A stretch of 33,823 nt of DNA from Sedimentisphaerales bacterium (GCA_016935635.1 JAFGQP010000165.1:1-33823); one strand, 5' to 3'; shown: positions 6,132-13,598, counted from the stretch's first letter. Program-made: numbers and translations. The notes: generated by a model not told the origin, from the letters alone.

Positions 6132-8528
6132 TCACGCCACGGCCTGCTGATACAGATACTTCTGGAAGCCGGAAAAGACCTTGCCGATTTCGTCGGGCCT
6201 TCCCAGGTCCGCCACAGCGTCCGCAATCGAATCGTGATACTTCAACCGCAATAGCGGCGTCAGTTTCTCCTGGTCCAGTTCCTCAACACCGACATTGACA
6301 TAGTGCGACAGGACAAAGTCGAGGAAGGCCTGCTGCTTATTGTTAAATTGCGAATGAATCACCATCTTGGCCTGCTCGGCCCGTTCCTCCCGGGTCAGCG
6401 GCGGCAAGGCATACGCCACATACGCCAGCACATCGAAAATATCACTCTTTTCCGCATCGATAATCTTCTGCATCTCCAATAGCTGTTCTTTCCCGAAGCC
6501 CTTATCCGCCAGTCCTTCCAGCAGTTTTCGCCGCGTATCCGGCACGCTCCACAAGGCCCGCAGTTCCGCCTCATTCCTGAAAAAGTCTGGCAGTTTCCCG
6601 AACAGCAATTCCATAAATTGCTGTGCCGACATTGGCGTCCTGTCCGGATGCCAAAAGCTCGTTACCATCATGTGCTGGATAAATCGCTCCTTGCCATCGG
6701 CCAGCTTGACCCTGGCGGGTTTCTTTTTCTTGCACACACAACGCAGCTTCCCGCAGACCGGACATGGCTCTTTCTCGCATTCGCACGGACTCTTACCGCA
6801 CACCGGGCACGGCTGCGGCGGGTTCTTCTCACAGACACAGGGACGGCAGCCGCATACCGAACAGGGTTTCGTTTCTTCCGGTTCGAGGGGCTCCCCATCC
6901 CATTCCGGGTCGCTGAAATGATGGTGGGCCTTGACGAAGTCGTAAATCGTGAAATAGTCCTTGCCGTCATACAGCCGCGTACCCCGTCCGATGATCTGCT
7001 TGAACTCGATAATATAGTTGATTGGCCGCATCAGGACGATATTGCGGATATTACGGGCATCCACGCCGGTTGCCAGTTTTTGCGAAGTCGTCAGGATAGT
7101 CGGAATCGTCTTCTCGTTATCCTGAAAATCGCGGAGATGCTGCTCTCCCAGCGCCCCGTCATTGGCCGTCACCCGCTGGCAGTAATTCGGGTCCGAACTG
7201 GCCTTCATCTGGTTAATCAGGTCCCGCACGGCAAGGGCATGGTCCTGCGTGGAACAGAATACCAGCGTCTTTTCATTGGGATTGATTTGCTCCATGAACA
7301 GCTTGACCCGGTGGGCTTCCCGTTCGCGGATTACGATAATCTTGTTGAAGTCGGGTTCCGTGTACCGTTTCCCGGCCTCGATTTCGCCTTCAATCAGCTT
7401 GTCATCGGGGGTATAGATGTATTCATCCAGCGTCGTGGAAATCTGCTTGACCTTGAACGGCGTAAGAAAACCGTCGTTAATCCCATCCTTGAGGGAATAG
7501 ATATAAACCGGTTCGCCAAAATAGCGGTAGGTATCCACATTGTCCCGGCGTTTGGGTGTAGCGGTCAGCCCCAACTGGACCGCGGGGGAAAAATAATCCA
7601 TGATATCCCGCCAGTTGCTTTCGTCATTGGCACCCCCGCGATGACATTCATCGATGACAATAAAGTCGAAAAAGTCCGGCGGGTACTCGCCAAAATAAGG
7701 TGACGGCTTCCCATCCCTGGGCGGCCCGCTCATAAACGTCTGAAAGATGGTGAAAAACAGGCTGCCATTGGTCGGGACCCGGCCCTTCCGGCGAATGTCC
7801 TCCGGTGAAATCCGTATCATCGCATCTTCCGGAAACGCAGAAAAGGCATTATACGCCTGATTGGCCAGGATATTGCGGTCGGCCAGGAACAGAATCCGCG
7901 GACGGCGGGTGGGCTGGCCGCTCAGGTTCCATCGGCTATAAAACAGCTTCCAGGCAATCTGAAACGCAATAAACGTTTTGCCCGTTCCCGTGGCCAGGGT
8001 CAGCAGGATACGCGGCCGGTTCTCGGCAATCGCTGCCATCACCCGTTCGATGGCGATATCCTGATAATAGCGGCTCGGATGCGAACCGCCTTTATCCTCA
8101 AACGGCACAGCCGCAAAGCGGTCCCGCCATGCGTTTTCAGTGGCAAAGACGATATTCCAAAGTTCCTGCGGTCCCGGAAACGCCGCCCGTTCCCCCTCCT
8201 TGCCGGTCTGCATGTCAATTCCATAGATACCCTGTCCGTTCGTCGAATAGGCAAACCGGACCTGCATCTTCCCCGCATAGTTCTTGGCCTGGGCCACACC
8301 TTCGGTCAGGGCCTCATCCCATGCCTTGGCCTCCACAACGGCCAGCTTGGTATTGCGGTATTCCAGGACATAATCCGCCGTCAGGCCTTTGCCGCGTCGC
8401 CCATAGCCTTCGATACGGCCCGGGGTAATCGGATATTCCCGCCGGATGCGGCTGCCATCGACAACGCCCCATCCCGCCGCGGCAAGGGCGGGGTCAATCT
8501 GTTCGGCTCTGGTTTCGGCTTCATTCAT
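6132..8528 (-). CDS. hsdR: Type I restriction enzyme, R (nuclease/translocase) subunit
   Basis: The motor and nuclease of the HsdR2M2S complex: it pulls unmodified foreign DNA past the complex and cuts it. 798 residues. PD-(D/E)XK nuclease near the N-terminus: Asp52 and Glu66-Ala-Lys68 (ADYVLEY..VVEAKA). Superfamily 2 helicase motor: Walker A ATGTGKT (179-185), DECH 293-296, TATP 322-325, motif VI QIIGRGTR (511-518). C-terminal HsdR-type domain about 610-798 (EcoEI-R family style). Between motor and C-terminal domain lies an unusual Cys-rich stretch (556-600) with three units of the form C-x-VCGK-x2-C-x-C. Starts 16 nt after the preceding gene. All main motifs intact, so likely active. Confidence 0.95.
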   Translation of the reverse strand: MNEAETRAEQIDPALAAAGWGVVDGSRIRREYPITPGRIEGYGRRGKGLTADYVLEYRNTKLAVVEAKAWDEALTEGVAQAKNYAGKMQVRFAYSTNGQGIYGIDMQTGKEGERAAFPGPQELWNIVFATENAWRDRFAAVPFEDKGGSHPSRYYQDIAIERVMAAIAENRPRILLTLATGTGKTFIAFQIAWKLFYSRWNLSGQPTRRPRILFLADRNILANQAYNAFSAFPEDAMIRISPEDIRRKGRVPTNGSLFFTIFQTFMSGPPRDGKPSPYFGEYPPDFFDFIVIDECHRGGANDESNWRDIMDYFSPAVQLGLTATPKRRDNVDTYRYFGEPVYIYSLKDGINDGFLTPFKVKQISTTLDEYIYTPDDKLIEGEIEAGKRYTEPDFNKIIVIREREAHRVKLFMEQINPNEKTLVFCSTQDHALAVRDLINQMKASSDPNYCQRVTANDGALGEQHLRDFQDNEKTIPTILTTSQKLATGVDARNIRNIVLMRPINYIIEFKQIIGRGTRLYDGKDYFTIYDFVKAHHHFSDPEWDGEPLEPEETKPCSVCGCRPCVCEKNPPQPCPVCGKSPCECEKEPCPVCGKLRCVCKKKKPARVKLADGKERFIQHMMVTSFWHPDRTPMSAQQFMELLFGKLPDFFRNEAELRALWSVPDTRRKLLEGLADKGFGKEQLLEMQKIIDAEKSDIFDVLAYVAYALPPLTREERAEQAKMVIHSQFNNKQQAFLDFVLSHYVNVGVEELDQEKLTPLLRLKYHDSIADAVADLGRPDEIGKVFSGFQKYLYQQAVA

Positions 8529-8544
8529 GGCGCGTCCTCGATTC

Positions 8545-9186
8545 TCATGTCAGGAGTTTTCTGTTGCCAACCTTCCAAACTAAAAAGTCCATTAGGCGAT
8601 TGGGGTGACATTTTTTTAGTTCTTCATCACGAGCTTTAAGGTTATTTAAGATGAGCACTATCTGTTCATTTTTTGCCCATTCTTCGTAACTGTCGTGCAC
8701 TCTATCAAGGAAATCAACAAACCAACCTATTCGATTCTCTATGTTATTTGAACTGTCCAGGGCTTTTTCCCCAAAGAATGCGAGCACATGTTTGTCGTAA
8801 ATTGGACTGCTTTCAAGATGCATAGCAACAAGTTTTGAAACAAATGAAAAGGGTATCGCGTAATCGCCTTTTTTGCGTTTAATTTTGCTGAGTTCAGTGA
8901 GAATCTGACAAAAGACCGGTTTTCCATAAATGACGATTTTTTCTTCGAACAGTATTTCGAAGTATCTCTTTTTGAATTCGTCAGTCAGTCCTCCAGTATT
9001 GAGAGCGTAATAGTTTGTGAAAAGGGTACAAAATCGGTTGCGAGCAAAAGAGCTGGAATCAGGCAACAATGCTTTCAGCTCTAAGTAGGGGCAAAAATCG
9101 GAGTGAAACATCCACTTCTCGGCCTTATTTAATGCCTCGATATGCTTTGATTCAAGTCGCATGATTTGATTTTCGGCTTTGTTCAT
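8545..9186 (-). CDS. Unknown protein encoded inside the type I R-M operon
   Basis: 213 residues, no signal peptide or membrane segment, rich in aromatic and charged residues. Recognisable blocks are LFTNYYALNTGGLTDEFKKRYFEILF, a basic turn (KIKRKKGDY), PFSFVSKLVAMHL and PIYDKHVLAFFG. I have the impression of a small helical family whose members sit beside restriction genes (the F-SF-SKL...PIYD pattern), but I know no experimental function and give no name. It lies 9 nt after hsdS and 16 nt before hsdR, so it is co-expressed with the enzyme. Roles to consider: restriction control, an extra effector, or a specificity partner. The start is uncertain (ATG 9186 or 9162; neither has a good Shine-Dalgarno sequence). 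Confidence 0.85.
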   Translation of the reverse strand: MNKAENQIMRLESKHIEALNKAEKWMFHSDFCPYLELKALLPDSSSFARNRFCTLFTNYYALNTGGLTDEFKKRYFEILFEEKIVIYGKPVFCQILTELSKIKRKKGDYAIPFSFVSKLVAMHLESSPIYDKHVLAFFGEKALDSSNNIENRIGWFVDFLDRVHDSYEEWAKNEQIVLILNNLKARDEELKKCHPNRLMDFLVWKVGNRKLLT

Positions 9187-9195
9187 AGAGGAATC

Positions 9196-10392
9196 TTATA
9201 GCTCCCCATTAAATGCCTGATGCAGCAGTGATTTTTTCAATTCCTCCAGCGTCGCAATTTTTTGCCGATAAATCAATTCGAGATGTTGGGTTTCGGCGCG
9301 CAGTGCCTCAAATTTCGCAACAATGCGTTTCTGGTCTTCAAGCTTTGGCGGAAGCGCCACCGTCAAGGCACTCCATTTTGATTTATTGATGATAGGCAAA
9401 GTAGCCTGCCCAGAACTCAACAACACACGCCGCTGAAAGCTCTCGGTGAGCATCTGATAATAAACAAACTTGTGTGATACGCCGTCGAACGGCGTGAGTG
9501 CGTTTGTTTGCTGGTTTGTCGTTATGTCGCGGTCGCAGTAGCCACATTTTCCAATCGTAGCTCCGATGCAGACCATCAGTACCGAGCCGGCGGTGATTTT
9601 GCGCGCTTCTGCCAACCCCTTGTCGCTAAGTCCGTCATTCTCGTAATCCAGCGAGCCGTCTGTGTTGAAGTCTGCCGGCTTTACGAAAGGAATGAAGTCG
9701 CCATAGTTTGCTCTGTCTGAAGTTTTCGGTGTCGAACCGGTCTGCGTTGTTCCAATCTGCTCAAGTCTCTTCTCCACCCACCCCTCACCTTTTTGGGTGA
9801 AGACGGTATTGAGATAGCTGTCAAACAAGTCCCGGGCATTTTGGAGATTTTTTTCCGCATTCGCCTTGGCCGTGGCAATCCCCTCAAATGCCGCATCGAG
9901 AATCCCCACAATCCGCCGCTGCTCAGGGAGAGGAGGGATTGGAACCTCGATGTTTCGTACCAGAATCATGTTAAGCCCGCGTCGATCATTTCCACTATCA
10001 CAAGTAATTGTGCGAAGTTCTTGGTAGCGTCCATGTAGGTTTAAATACAGATATTCGGGTAGCAAGTAAGCGTGGTCTCTCGGACAAATGCTAACCAATG
10101 ATTGATTGCATGTAGCCTGTGTACGTAATAGTGCAACCGTACCTCGTGTTTTGCCTTGACCATTCAATGCTATCATTACTGAATTCAATGGAAGAAGTTT
10201 CGCATTTGAATTCCTCATTCCTTCTTCTGTAATACGTCCTTCACAGTCATATATCTTATGTTGATGAATATCGCCCGACACCAACCATTTAATGTTACCA
10301 CCAAAATACTCAGGTTTTGACCTGCTTGGTGTTCCCCCTGTCATTAGGTCACATACATCCCCAATCCTTTTGGTTGTCCACCCCTTTTTCAC
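9196..10392 (-). CDS. hsdS: Type I restriction-modification specificity subunit
   Basis: It reads the bipartite target sequence and holds the two HsdM subunits. 398 residues in the usual order: target recognition domain 1 (1-150; GDVCDLMTGGTPSRSKPEYFGG), conserved helical spacer 1 (about 155-200; PPLPEQRRIVGILDAAFE), recognition domain 2 (207-345; TTQTGSTPKTSDRANYG) and spacer 2 (346-398; EDQKRIVAKFEALRAETQHLE). The two half-repeats are complete, so the protein should read two half-sites. It starts with GTG overlapping the hsdM stop (GTGA). The two recognition domains are clearly different from each other, so an asymmetric target is expected. Confidence 0.95.
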   Translation of the reverse strand: MKKGWTTKRIGDVCDLMTGGTPSRSKPEYFGGNIKWLVSGDIHQHKIYDCEGRITEEGMRNSNAKLLPLNSVMIALNGQGKTRGTVALLRTQATCNQSLVSICPRDHAYLLPEYLYLNLHGRYQELRTITCDSGNDRRGLNMILVRNIEVPIPPLPEQRRIVGILDAAFEGIATAKANAEKNLQNARDLFDSYLNTVFTQKGEGWVEKRLEQIGTTQTGSTPKTSDRANYGDFIPFVKPADFNTDGSLDYENDGLSDKGLAEARKITAGSVLMVCIGATIGKCGYCDRDITTNQQTNALTPFDGVSHKFVYYQMLTESFQRRVLLSSGQATLPIINKSKWSALTVALPPKLEDQKRIVAKFEALRAETQHLELIYRQKIATLEELKKSLLHQAFNGEL

Positions 10393-11840
10393 AGCAGCCC
10401 CCGAATCTTTTCCAGGACCTTGGCGCTTTCAGCATCCAGAGCAGCAATCTCCTTCATAATCTCTTTGGGACTGCGGTGCTTGACTTCCTCGCCGCCGTTG
10501 GGATTTTTGACCGACAGATCAAAGGTGTCCGGGTCGATGTCCTTGGCGTCGATGCTCCAGCTTTTGGGGGAGTCGGCCCTGGTTTTTTGCAGCTTGACAA
10601 ACTCCGCCAGGTCATCATCATTGAGCGGATTGGTCTTGCCCAGGTTGCGTCCCGGGTCAAGCTGATAGTACCAGATGTTACGGGTCTTGCTGCCTTTTTC
10701 AAAGAACAGCACCACGGTCTTGACTCCTGCCCCCAGGAATGTGCCGCCCGGACAATCCAGGACTGTATGCAGATTGCAGCTTTCCAGAAGCAGCTTCCGC
10801 AGACTGACAGAGGCATTGTCGGTATTGGACAGGAAGGTATTCTTGATGACCACACCCGCCCGGCCTCCGGCCTTGAGCATCTTGATAAAGTGCTGGAGGA
10901 ATAAAAACGCCGTCTCACCCGTCCGGATGGGGAAATTCTGCTGCACTTCCTTGCGTTCCTTGCCGCCGAAGGGAGGATTGGCAAGGATGACCTCAAAGCG
11001 GTCCTTGTCCTGAATGTCGGCCAGATTTTCAGACAGCGTATTGGTATGCAGGATGTTGGGGGCCTCGATACCGTGCAGAATCATATTCATAATGGCGATG
11101 ACATACGCCAGCGACTTCTTTTCCTTACCGTAGAAGGTGCGGGTCTGGAGTGTCGTCAGGTCTTTGGTGGTCAGCTTCCCCTTGGCCTTGAGGTACTCGA
11201 AGGCTTCGCATAAAAAGCCCGCCGAACCGACTGCCCCGTCATAGATGCGTTCACCGATTTTGGGCTGAACCACCTGAACGATGGCACGAATTAAGGGACG
11301 CGGGGTGTAATACTCGCCTCCATTCCGGCCGGCGTTGCCCATGTTTTTTATCTTGGCTTCGTACAGGTGCGATAGCTCATGTTTTTCGGTCTGTGAACGA
11401 AACCGGAGATCGTCGATATGGTCGATAATCTCCCGCAGATTATAGCCGCTGGAAATCTTGTTCTTGATCTCGCCGAAAATCTCACCGATTTTATATTCGA
11501 TGGTGTTGGAGCTGCTGGCCTTCTCCTTGAACTTGTGCAGATAGGGGAACAGCTTCTGATTGACAAAATCCCGCAGGTCGTCGCCGGTCATGGCGTTACG
11601 GTCCAGCTTGCCGTCCTTGTCCTTGGGGGCCGCCCAGGTATCCCAGCGGTAGGGTTTGTCGAGGATATAGGTGTATTTTTTGCCGTTGAGTGCGGCTTCG
11701 TCGGCCCGGTCCTGTTCCAGCCCGTCGAGGTACTTCAGAAACAGCAGCCATGAGGTCTGCTCGGTATAATCCAGTTCAGTTGTACATCCCGCCTCTTTCC
11801 ATAGGATGTCATCGATGTTTTTGAACGCTTGCTCAAACAT
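10389..11840 (-). CDS. hsdM: Type I restriction-modification DNA methyltransferase subunit
   Basis: N6-adenine methyltransferase that protects host sites and is part of the restriction complex. 483 residues: N-terminal helical HsdM_N domain (1-130), then the class gamma catalytic domain with SAM motif I as YDGAVGSAGFL (from Asp201) and catalytic motif IV NPPF (288-291). The C-terminus (IMKEIAALDAESAKVLEKI) is a coiled helix that would pack on HsdS. First gene of the hsd operon; AGG lies 5-6 nt before the ATG. It follows a long non-coding leader with dyads that may control expression, as expected for a newly entering restriction system that must methylate first. Confidence 0.95.
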   Translation of the reverse strand: MFEQAFKNIDDILWKEAGCTTELDYTEQTSWLLFLKYLDGLEQDRADEAALNGKKYTYILDKPYRWDTWAAPKDKDGKLDRNAMTGDDLRDFVNQKLFPYLHKFKEKASSSNTIEYKIGEIFGEIKNKISSGYNLREIIDHIDDLRFRSQTEKHELSHLYEAKIKNMGNAGRNGGEYYTPRPLIRAIVQVVQPKIGERIYDGAVGSAGFLCEAFEYLKAKGKLTTKDLTTLQTRTFYGKEKKSLAYVIAIMNMILHGIEAPNILHTNTLSENLADIQDKDRFEVILANPPFGGKERKEVQQNFPIRTGETAFLFLQHFIKMLKAGGRAGVVIKNTFLSNTDNASVSLRKLLLESCNLHTVLDCPGGTFLGAGVKTVVLFFEKGSKTRNIWYYQLDPGRNLGKTNPLNDDDLAEFVKLQKTRADSPKSWSIDAKDIDPDTFDLSVKNPNGGEEVKHRSPKEIMKEIAALDAESAKVLEKIRGLL

Positions 11841-12038
11841 AGTGGCCTTTTCTTATCGCATCCGTAACGCGTTTGTAAGCAATAAAATCAAGATGCCTCC
11901 TTGAAACCTATTTTCAGCGGGAACACCGGAAACAACCGACTCCCGAGGAAAATATTGTAGCTTCAATCTTCCAACAGGGCAAGCAAGAAAACCCCCTCAA
12001 GATACTATCGATACCGCAGCAGATAGAAGACAAGAAAA

Positions 12039-12094
12039 GTCCACAGAGTCCGGTTACAGGACTCTCTGGACAATCCAACTCCACTTATGTTGGG
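12039..12094 (+). repeat. 31-bp dyad with conserved flank, copy B
   Basis: 12040-12070 is TCCA-N23-TGGA with 12-nt arms that differ at one base. It shares GTCCACAGAGT, a 14-nt spacer and CTCTGGACAATCC with the minus strand of 5598-5652; the match continues weakly to about 12091. It lies 200 bp upstream of the hsdM start. Confidence 0.6.
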
Positions 12095-12115
12095 TGATGT
12101 ATAAGACTCGATTTG

Positions 12116-12146
12116 TCCAATATAGTGTTTTCAACACTACTCTGGA
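12116..12146 (+). repeat. Third 31-bp dyad
   Basis: Again TCCA-N23-TGGA and exactly 31 bp, with inner arms AGTGTT/AACACT around a 3-nt centre. Its right end (CTCTGGA) equals that of copy B; the rest differs. Centre-to-centre distance to copy B is 76 bp. Confidence 0.5.
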
Positions 12147-12515
12147 ATATACGTATCCATAATGTCTGCATATATAAGAACAATGCTATCGAAAATTTTT
12201 ATGGGTATCTTTGGGCCGGGGTCCGTACCTTTCAAAGTATTGCTTACGACTTTTTCACAAACAACACATAAAAGGTCTTAAATAGATGGAGTAGTGCCAT
12301 TGGCCCTTTATTGGACCATACGCATCGTCAATAGAGCATAAATCTCAAGCGTCGGGAACGCCGGTTCTATAGGTCAGCTAATGACTGACACCCGACCCAT
12401 AATGTCCTGTTTATTAAAAATCAGTATTTCCCGGAAAGAGGTAAGGGGAGTCCCAGCGGCAAAGCCGGTGGAGGGTGTGGTAAAGATTTTCCGGCCTTGG
12501 GGCCCCCCGATTTTT

Positions 12516-12779
12516 TTAATGATGTCTGGAAAGTACCTGCTCTGCCTGTGCTGCTGTGATTCGGTCGGGGTGATACCCTGCTGCTTCCAGCGTCCTGATC
12601 TCGGCACTGTACCTGGCTATCAATGCCGACAGATGCGGACTGTCTTCGGGCTGTTCCGGCTGTCCTGCCTGGCTCTCGGCTTTCCGCTGCCTGTACCGCC
12701 GCATATAGGCCGCCCAACATCTGGAACACATCCCGGCTCTGACGGCTGGCTCTCGTTGACATTCCTTACATGGCTTCAT
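12516..12779 (-). CDS. Small zinc-ribbon-like protein
   Basis: 87 residues. CKECQREPAVRAGMCSRCWAAYMRRYRQR gives two CxxC pairs about 12 residues apart, a treble-clef or ribbon-like metal site followed by a basic helix, as in many short phage and island proteins that bind nucleic acid. The C-terminal part (LSALIARYSAEIRTLEAAGYHPDRITAAQAEQVL) is helical. It has no good Shine-Dalgarno sequence before the ATG at 12779, so expression level is uncertain. It follows a strong terminator (12812-12849) and so must have its own promoter in the short gap, if expressed. Confidence 0.6.
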   Translation of the reverse strand: MKPCKECQREPAVRAGMCSRCWAAYMRRYRQRKAESQAGQPEQPEDSPHLSALIARYSAEIRTLEAAGYHPDRITAAQAEQVLSRHH

Positions 12780-12811
12780 TCGGGTATCGTATCGGCTTTA
12801 CTGGCTGATGA

Positions 12812-12849
12812 CAAAAAAAGAAAGCCGCCCGATGTTCTGGACGGCTTCC
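12812..12849 (-). terminator. Rho-independent terminator after gene 12923-13348
   Basis: Minus strand: arm GAAGCCGTCC pairs with GGGCGGCTTTC (one G-U, one bulge) around an 8-nt loop and is followed by TTTCTTTTTTTG. In the circular form it would end the reconstituted integrase operon. Confidence 0.8.
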
Positions 12850-12922
12850 TGGTTAGGGTTCTGTTTACCCCTTGAAATAGCCTGTTTATTGGCCTTTTTG
12901 GGGCTTTCTCCGCTGGACCCTA

Positions 12923-13348
12923 TCAGCCTACTACCTGGAGTGTGTCCGCCCCTGGAATGGGCTGGAATTGGCCATTTTCGACCTGTTCAAGGGCAACCTG
13001 CTGCCGGTGTTGGTATTCTGCCAACTCGATACCGCTGATAATGCCGTTCCAGAAGTATATCTCTTTCAGGACATCGGCTGGCGGTTCCGCATTGCCCTTG
13101 TCCACATTGATTGCTTCCGCCTGGATGATTTCCCTCCGGACAATTTCGCCGACTTCATCCTGTCGCAAGGCCAGCTTCATCAGGCCTGCCACTAATGCCG
13201 CTTCCTTCTGTGAAAGAGTCTGTATGCGGTCGATGAGTCCGGAAATAAAAAGATTGCTGTGATGCGGCTCGTCGGCCATAAATTCCCTCGTGGTAATCAT
13301 GCGGGTCTTTTCAAATTCGCAGTAGGTTGTTGTTTCGGTCTGGTTCAT
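12923..13348 (-). CDS. Island protein of unknown function near right end
   Basis: 141 residues, preceded by AAAGGAG about 10 nt before the ATG. The protein is helical and acidic (SGLIDRIQTLSQKEAALVAGLMKLALRQDEVGEIVRREIIQAEA), without signal peptide or membrane segment; the last part is rich in Gln and Glu. It starts 28 bp after the stop of the split integrase tail (13377) and is followed by a clear terminator. In the integrated state nothing but attR lies upstream on its strand; in the circle it would be behind the integrase. That arrangement suggests a role tied to the excised form, but this is inference. Family not recognised. Confidence 0.7.
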   Translation of the reverse strand: MNQTETTTYCEFEKTRMITTREFMADEPHHSNLFISGLIDRIQTLSQKEAALVAGLMKLALRQDEVGEIVRREIIQAEAINVDKGNAEPPADVLKEIYFWNGIISGIELAEYQHRQQVALEQVENGQFQPIPGADTLQVVG

Positions 13349-13376
13349 GGTTCAATTTCTCCTTTCAAAACTATGG

Positions 13377-13571
13377 TTATTTATCGGCGCAGACTGTCCG
13401 CACCAATGCGATGATTGTTTGCCTGACATGCTCAGGCAGGGTAGGCCATGACGCGATGATATGCCCCAATTCGGGGAATTTCGGCAGTAAATCGGCTAAG
13501 TAATCGGCAGAGGGATTCGATTGAATATCTGTAAGTGCTTGTGTTTCCTGCTGGTTATGGCAATCCGACAA
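13377..13571 (-). pseudogene. Detached C-terminal segment of the integrase
   Basis: 64 codons that continue the integrase frame out of the 28-bp core. After the core-encoded ...GDSNP the frame reads LSDCHNQQETQALTDIQSNP and later a well-ordered helix with key words LLPKFPELGHIIASWPTLPEHVRQTIIALVRT, stop TAA at 13377. The composition looks like genuine protein. In the present arrangement its only starts are a TTG at 13571 inside the core or later codons, so it is probably not made unless GAGG in the core serves as a ribosome site. Joining it to integrase codons 1-490 by excision gives a 554-residue protein. A short HTH-like or oligomerisation role is possible; no function is known to me. Confidence 0.75.
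13493..13509 (+). repeat. 17-bp repeat near right island end (copy 2)
   Basis: Identical and in the same orientation as 1007-1023, about 61 bp from the attR core. A partial further copy (AGTAAATCGG) abuts it on the left (13486-13495), giving a tandem AGTAA(A)TCGGC arrangement typical of arm-type sites. Confidence 0.6.
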
Positions 13572-13598
13572 GGGGTTCGAATCCCCTCGCCTCCATTT
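13571..13598 (+). repeat. attR core, 28-bp direct repeat (copy 2)
   Basis: Identical to 842-869. It carries only the T-arm and acceptor 3' strand of ssrA; no tmRNA body precedes it, so it is the duplicated partial copy left by integration. Confidence 0.92.

Larger units (their letters stand above)
11841..12515. other. Long intergenic region upstream of hsdM
   Basis: About 675 bp without a credible gene. It holds the hsdM promoter, not located precisely, and several dyads: 12040-12070, a shorter CCAAC/GTTGG stem at about 12075-12094, and 12116-12146. The right half (12380-12515) contains open frames on both strands, none with a start signal or recognisable composition. Confidence 0.6.
842..13598. 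mobile_element. Integrative genomic island inserted in ssrA, carrying type I restriction-modification
   Basis: A perfect 28-bp direct repeat bounds the segment: 842-869 at the 3' end of ssrA and 13571-13598 at the far end. The repeat covers the tmRNA T-arm and acceptor strand, a classic target of tyrosine recombinases. The integrase gene lies next to the left repeat. All recognised genes inside are on the minus strand: integrase, XRE regulator, recombinase-like HTH protein, winged-helix protein, CxxC protein, two excisionase-like proteins, several unknown genes and an hsdMSR operon. No relaxase, type IV secretion, capsid or terminase gene is visible. The element is thus either mobilised by something else, moves as a circular intermediate, or is a satellite-like defence island. 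The length outside the duplicated core is about 12.7 kb. Confidence 0.92.

Noticed and set aside
6618-7703. 361-codon plus-strand frame inside hsdR
   Set aside because: Antisense shadow of hsdR.
12491-12517. Possible plus-strand terminator (GGCC-TTGG-GGCC and T7)
   Set aside because: The stem is only 4 bp and not adjacent to the T-run, and no plus-strand gene lies upstream.
12381-12875. 164-codon plus-strand frame
   Set aside because: Opposite to the zinc-ribbon gene and across the terminator at 12812-12849; no start signal.
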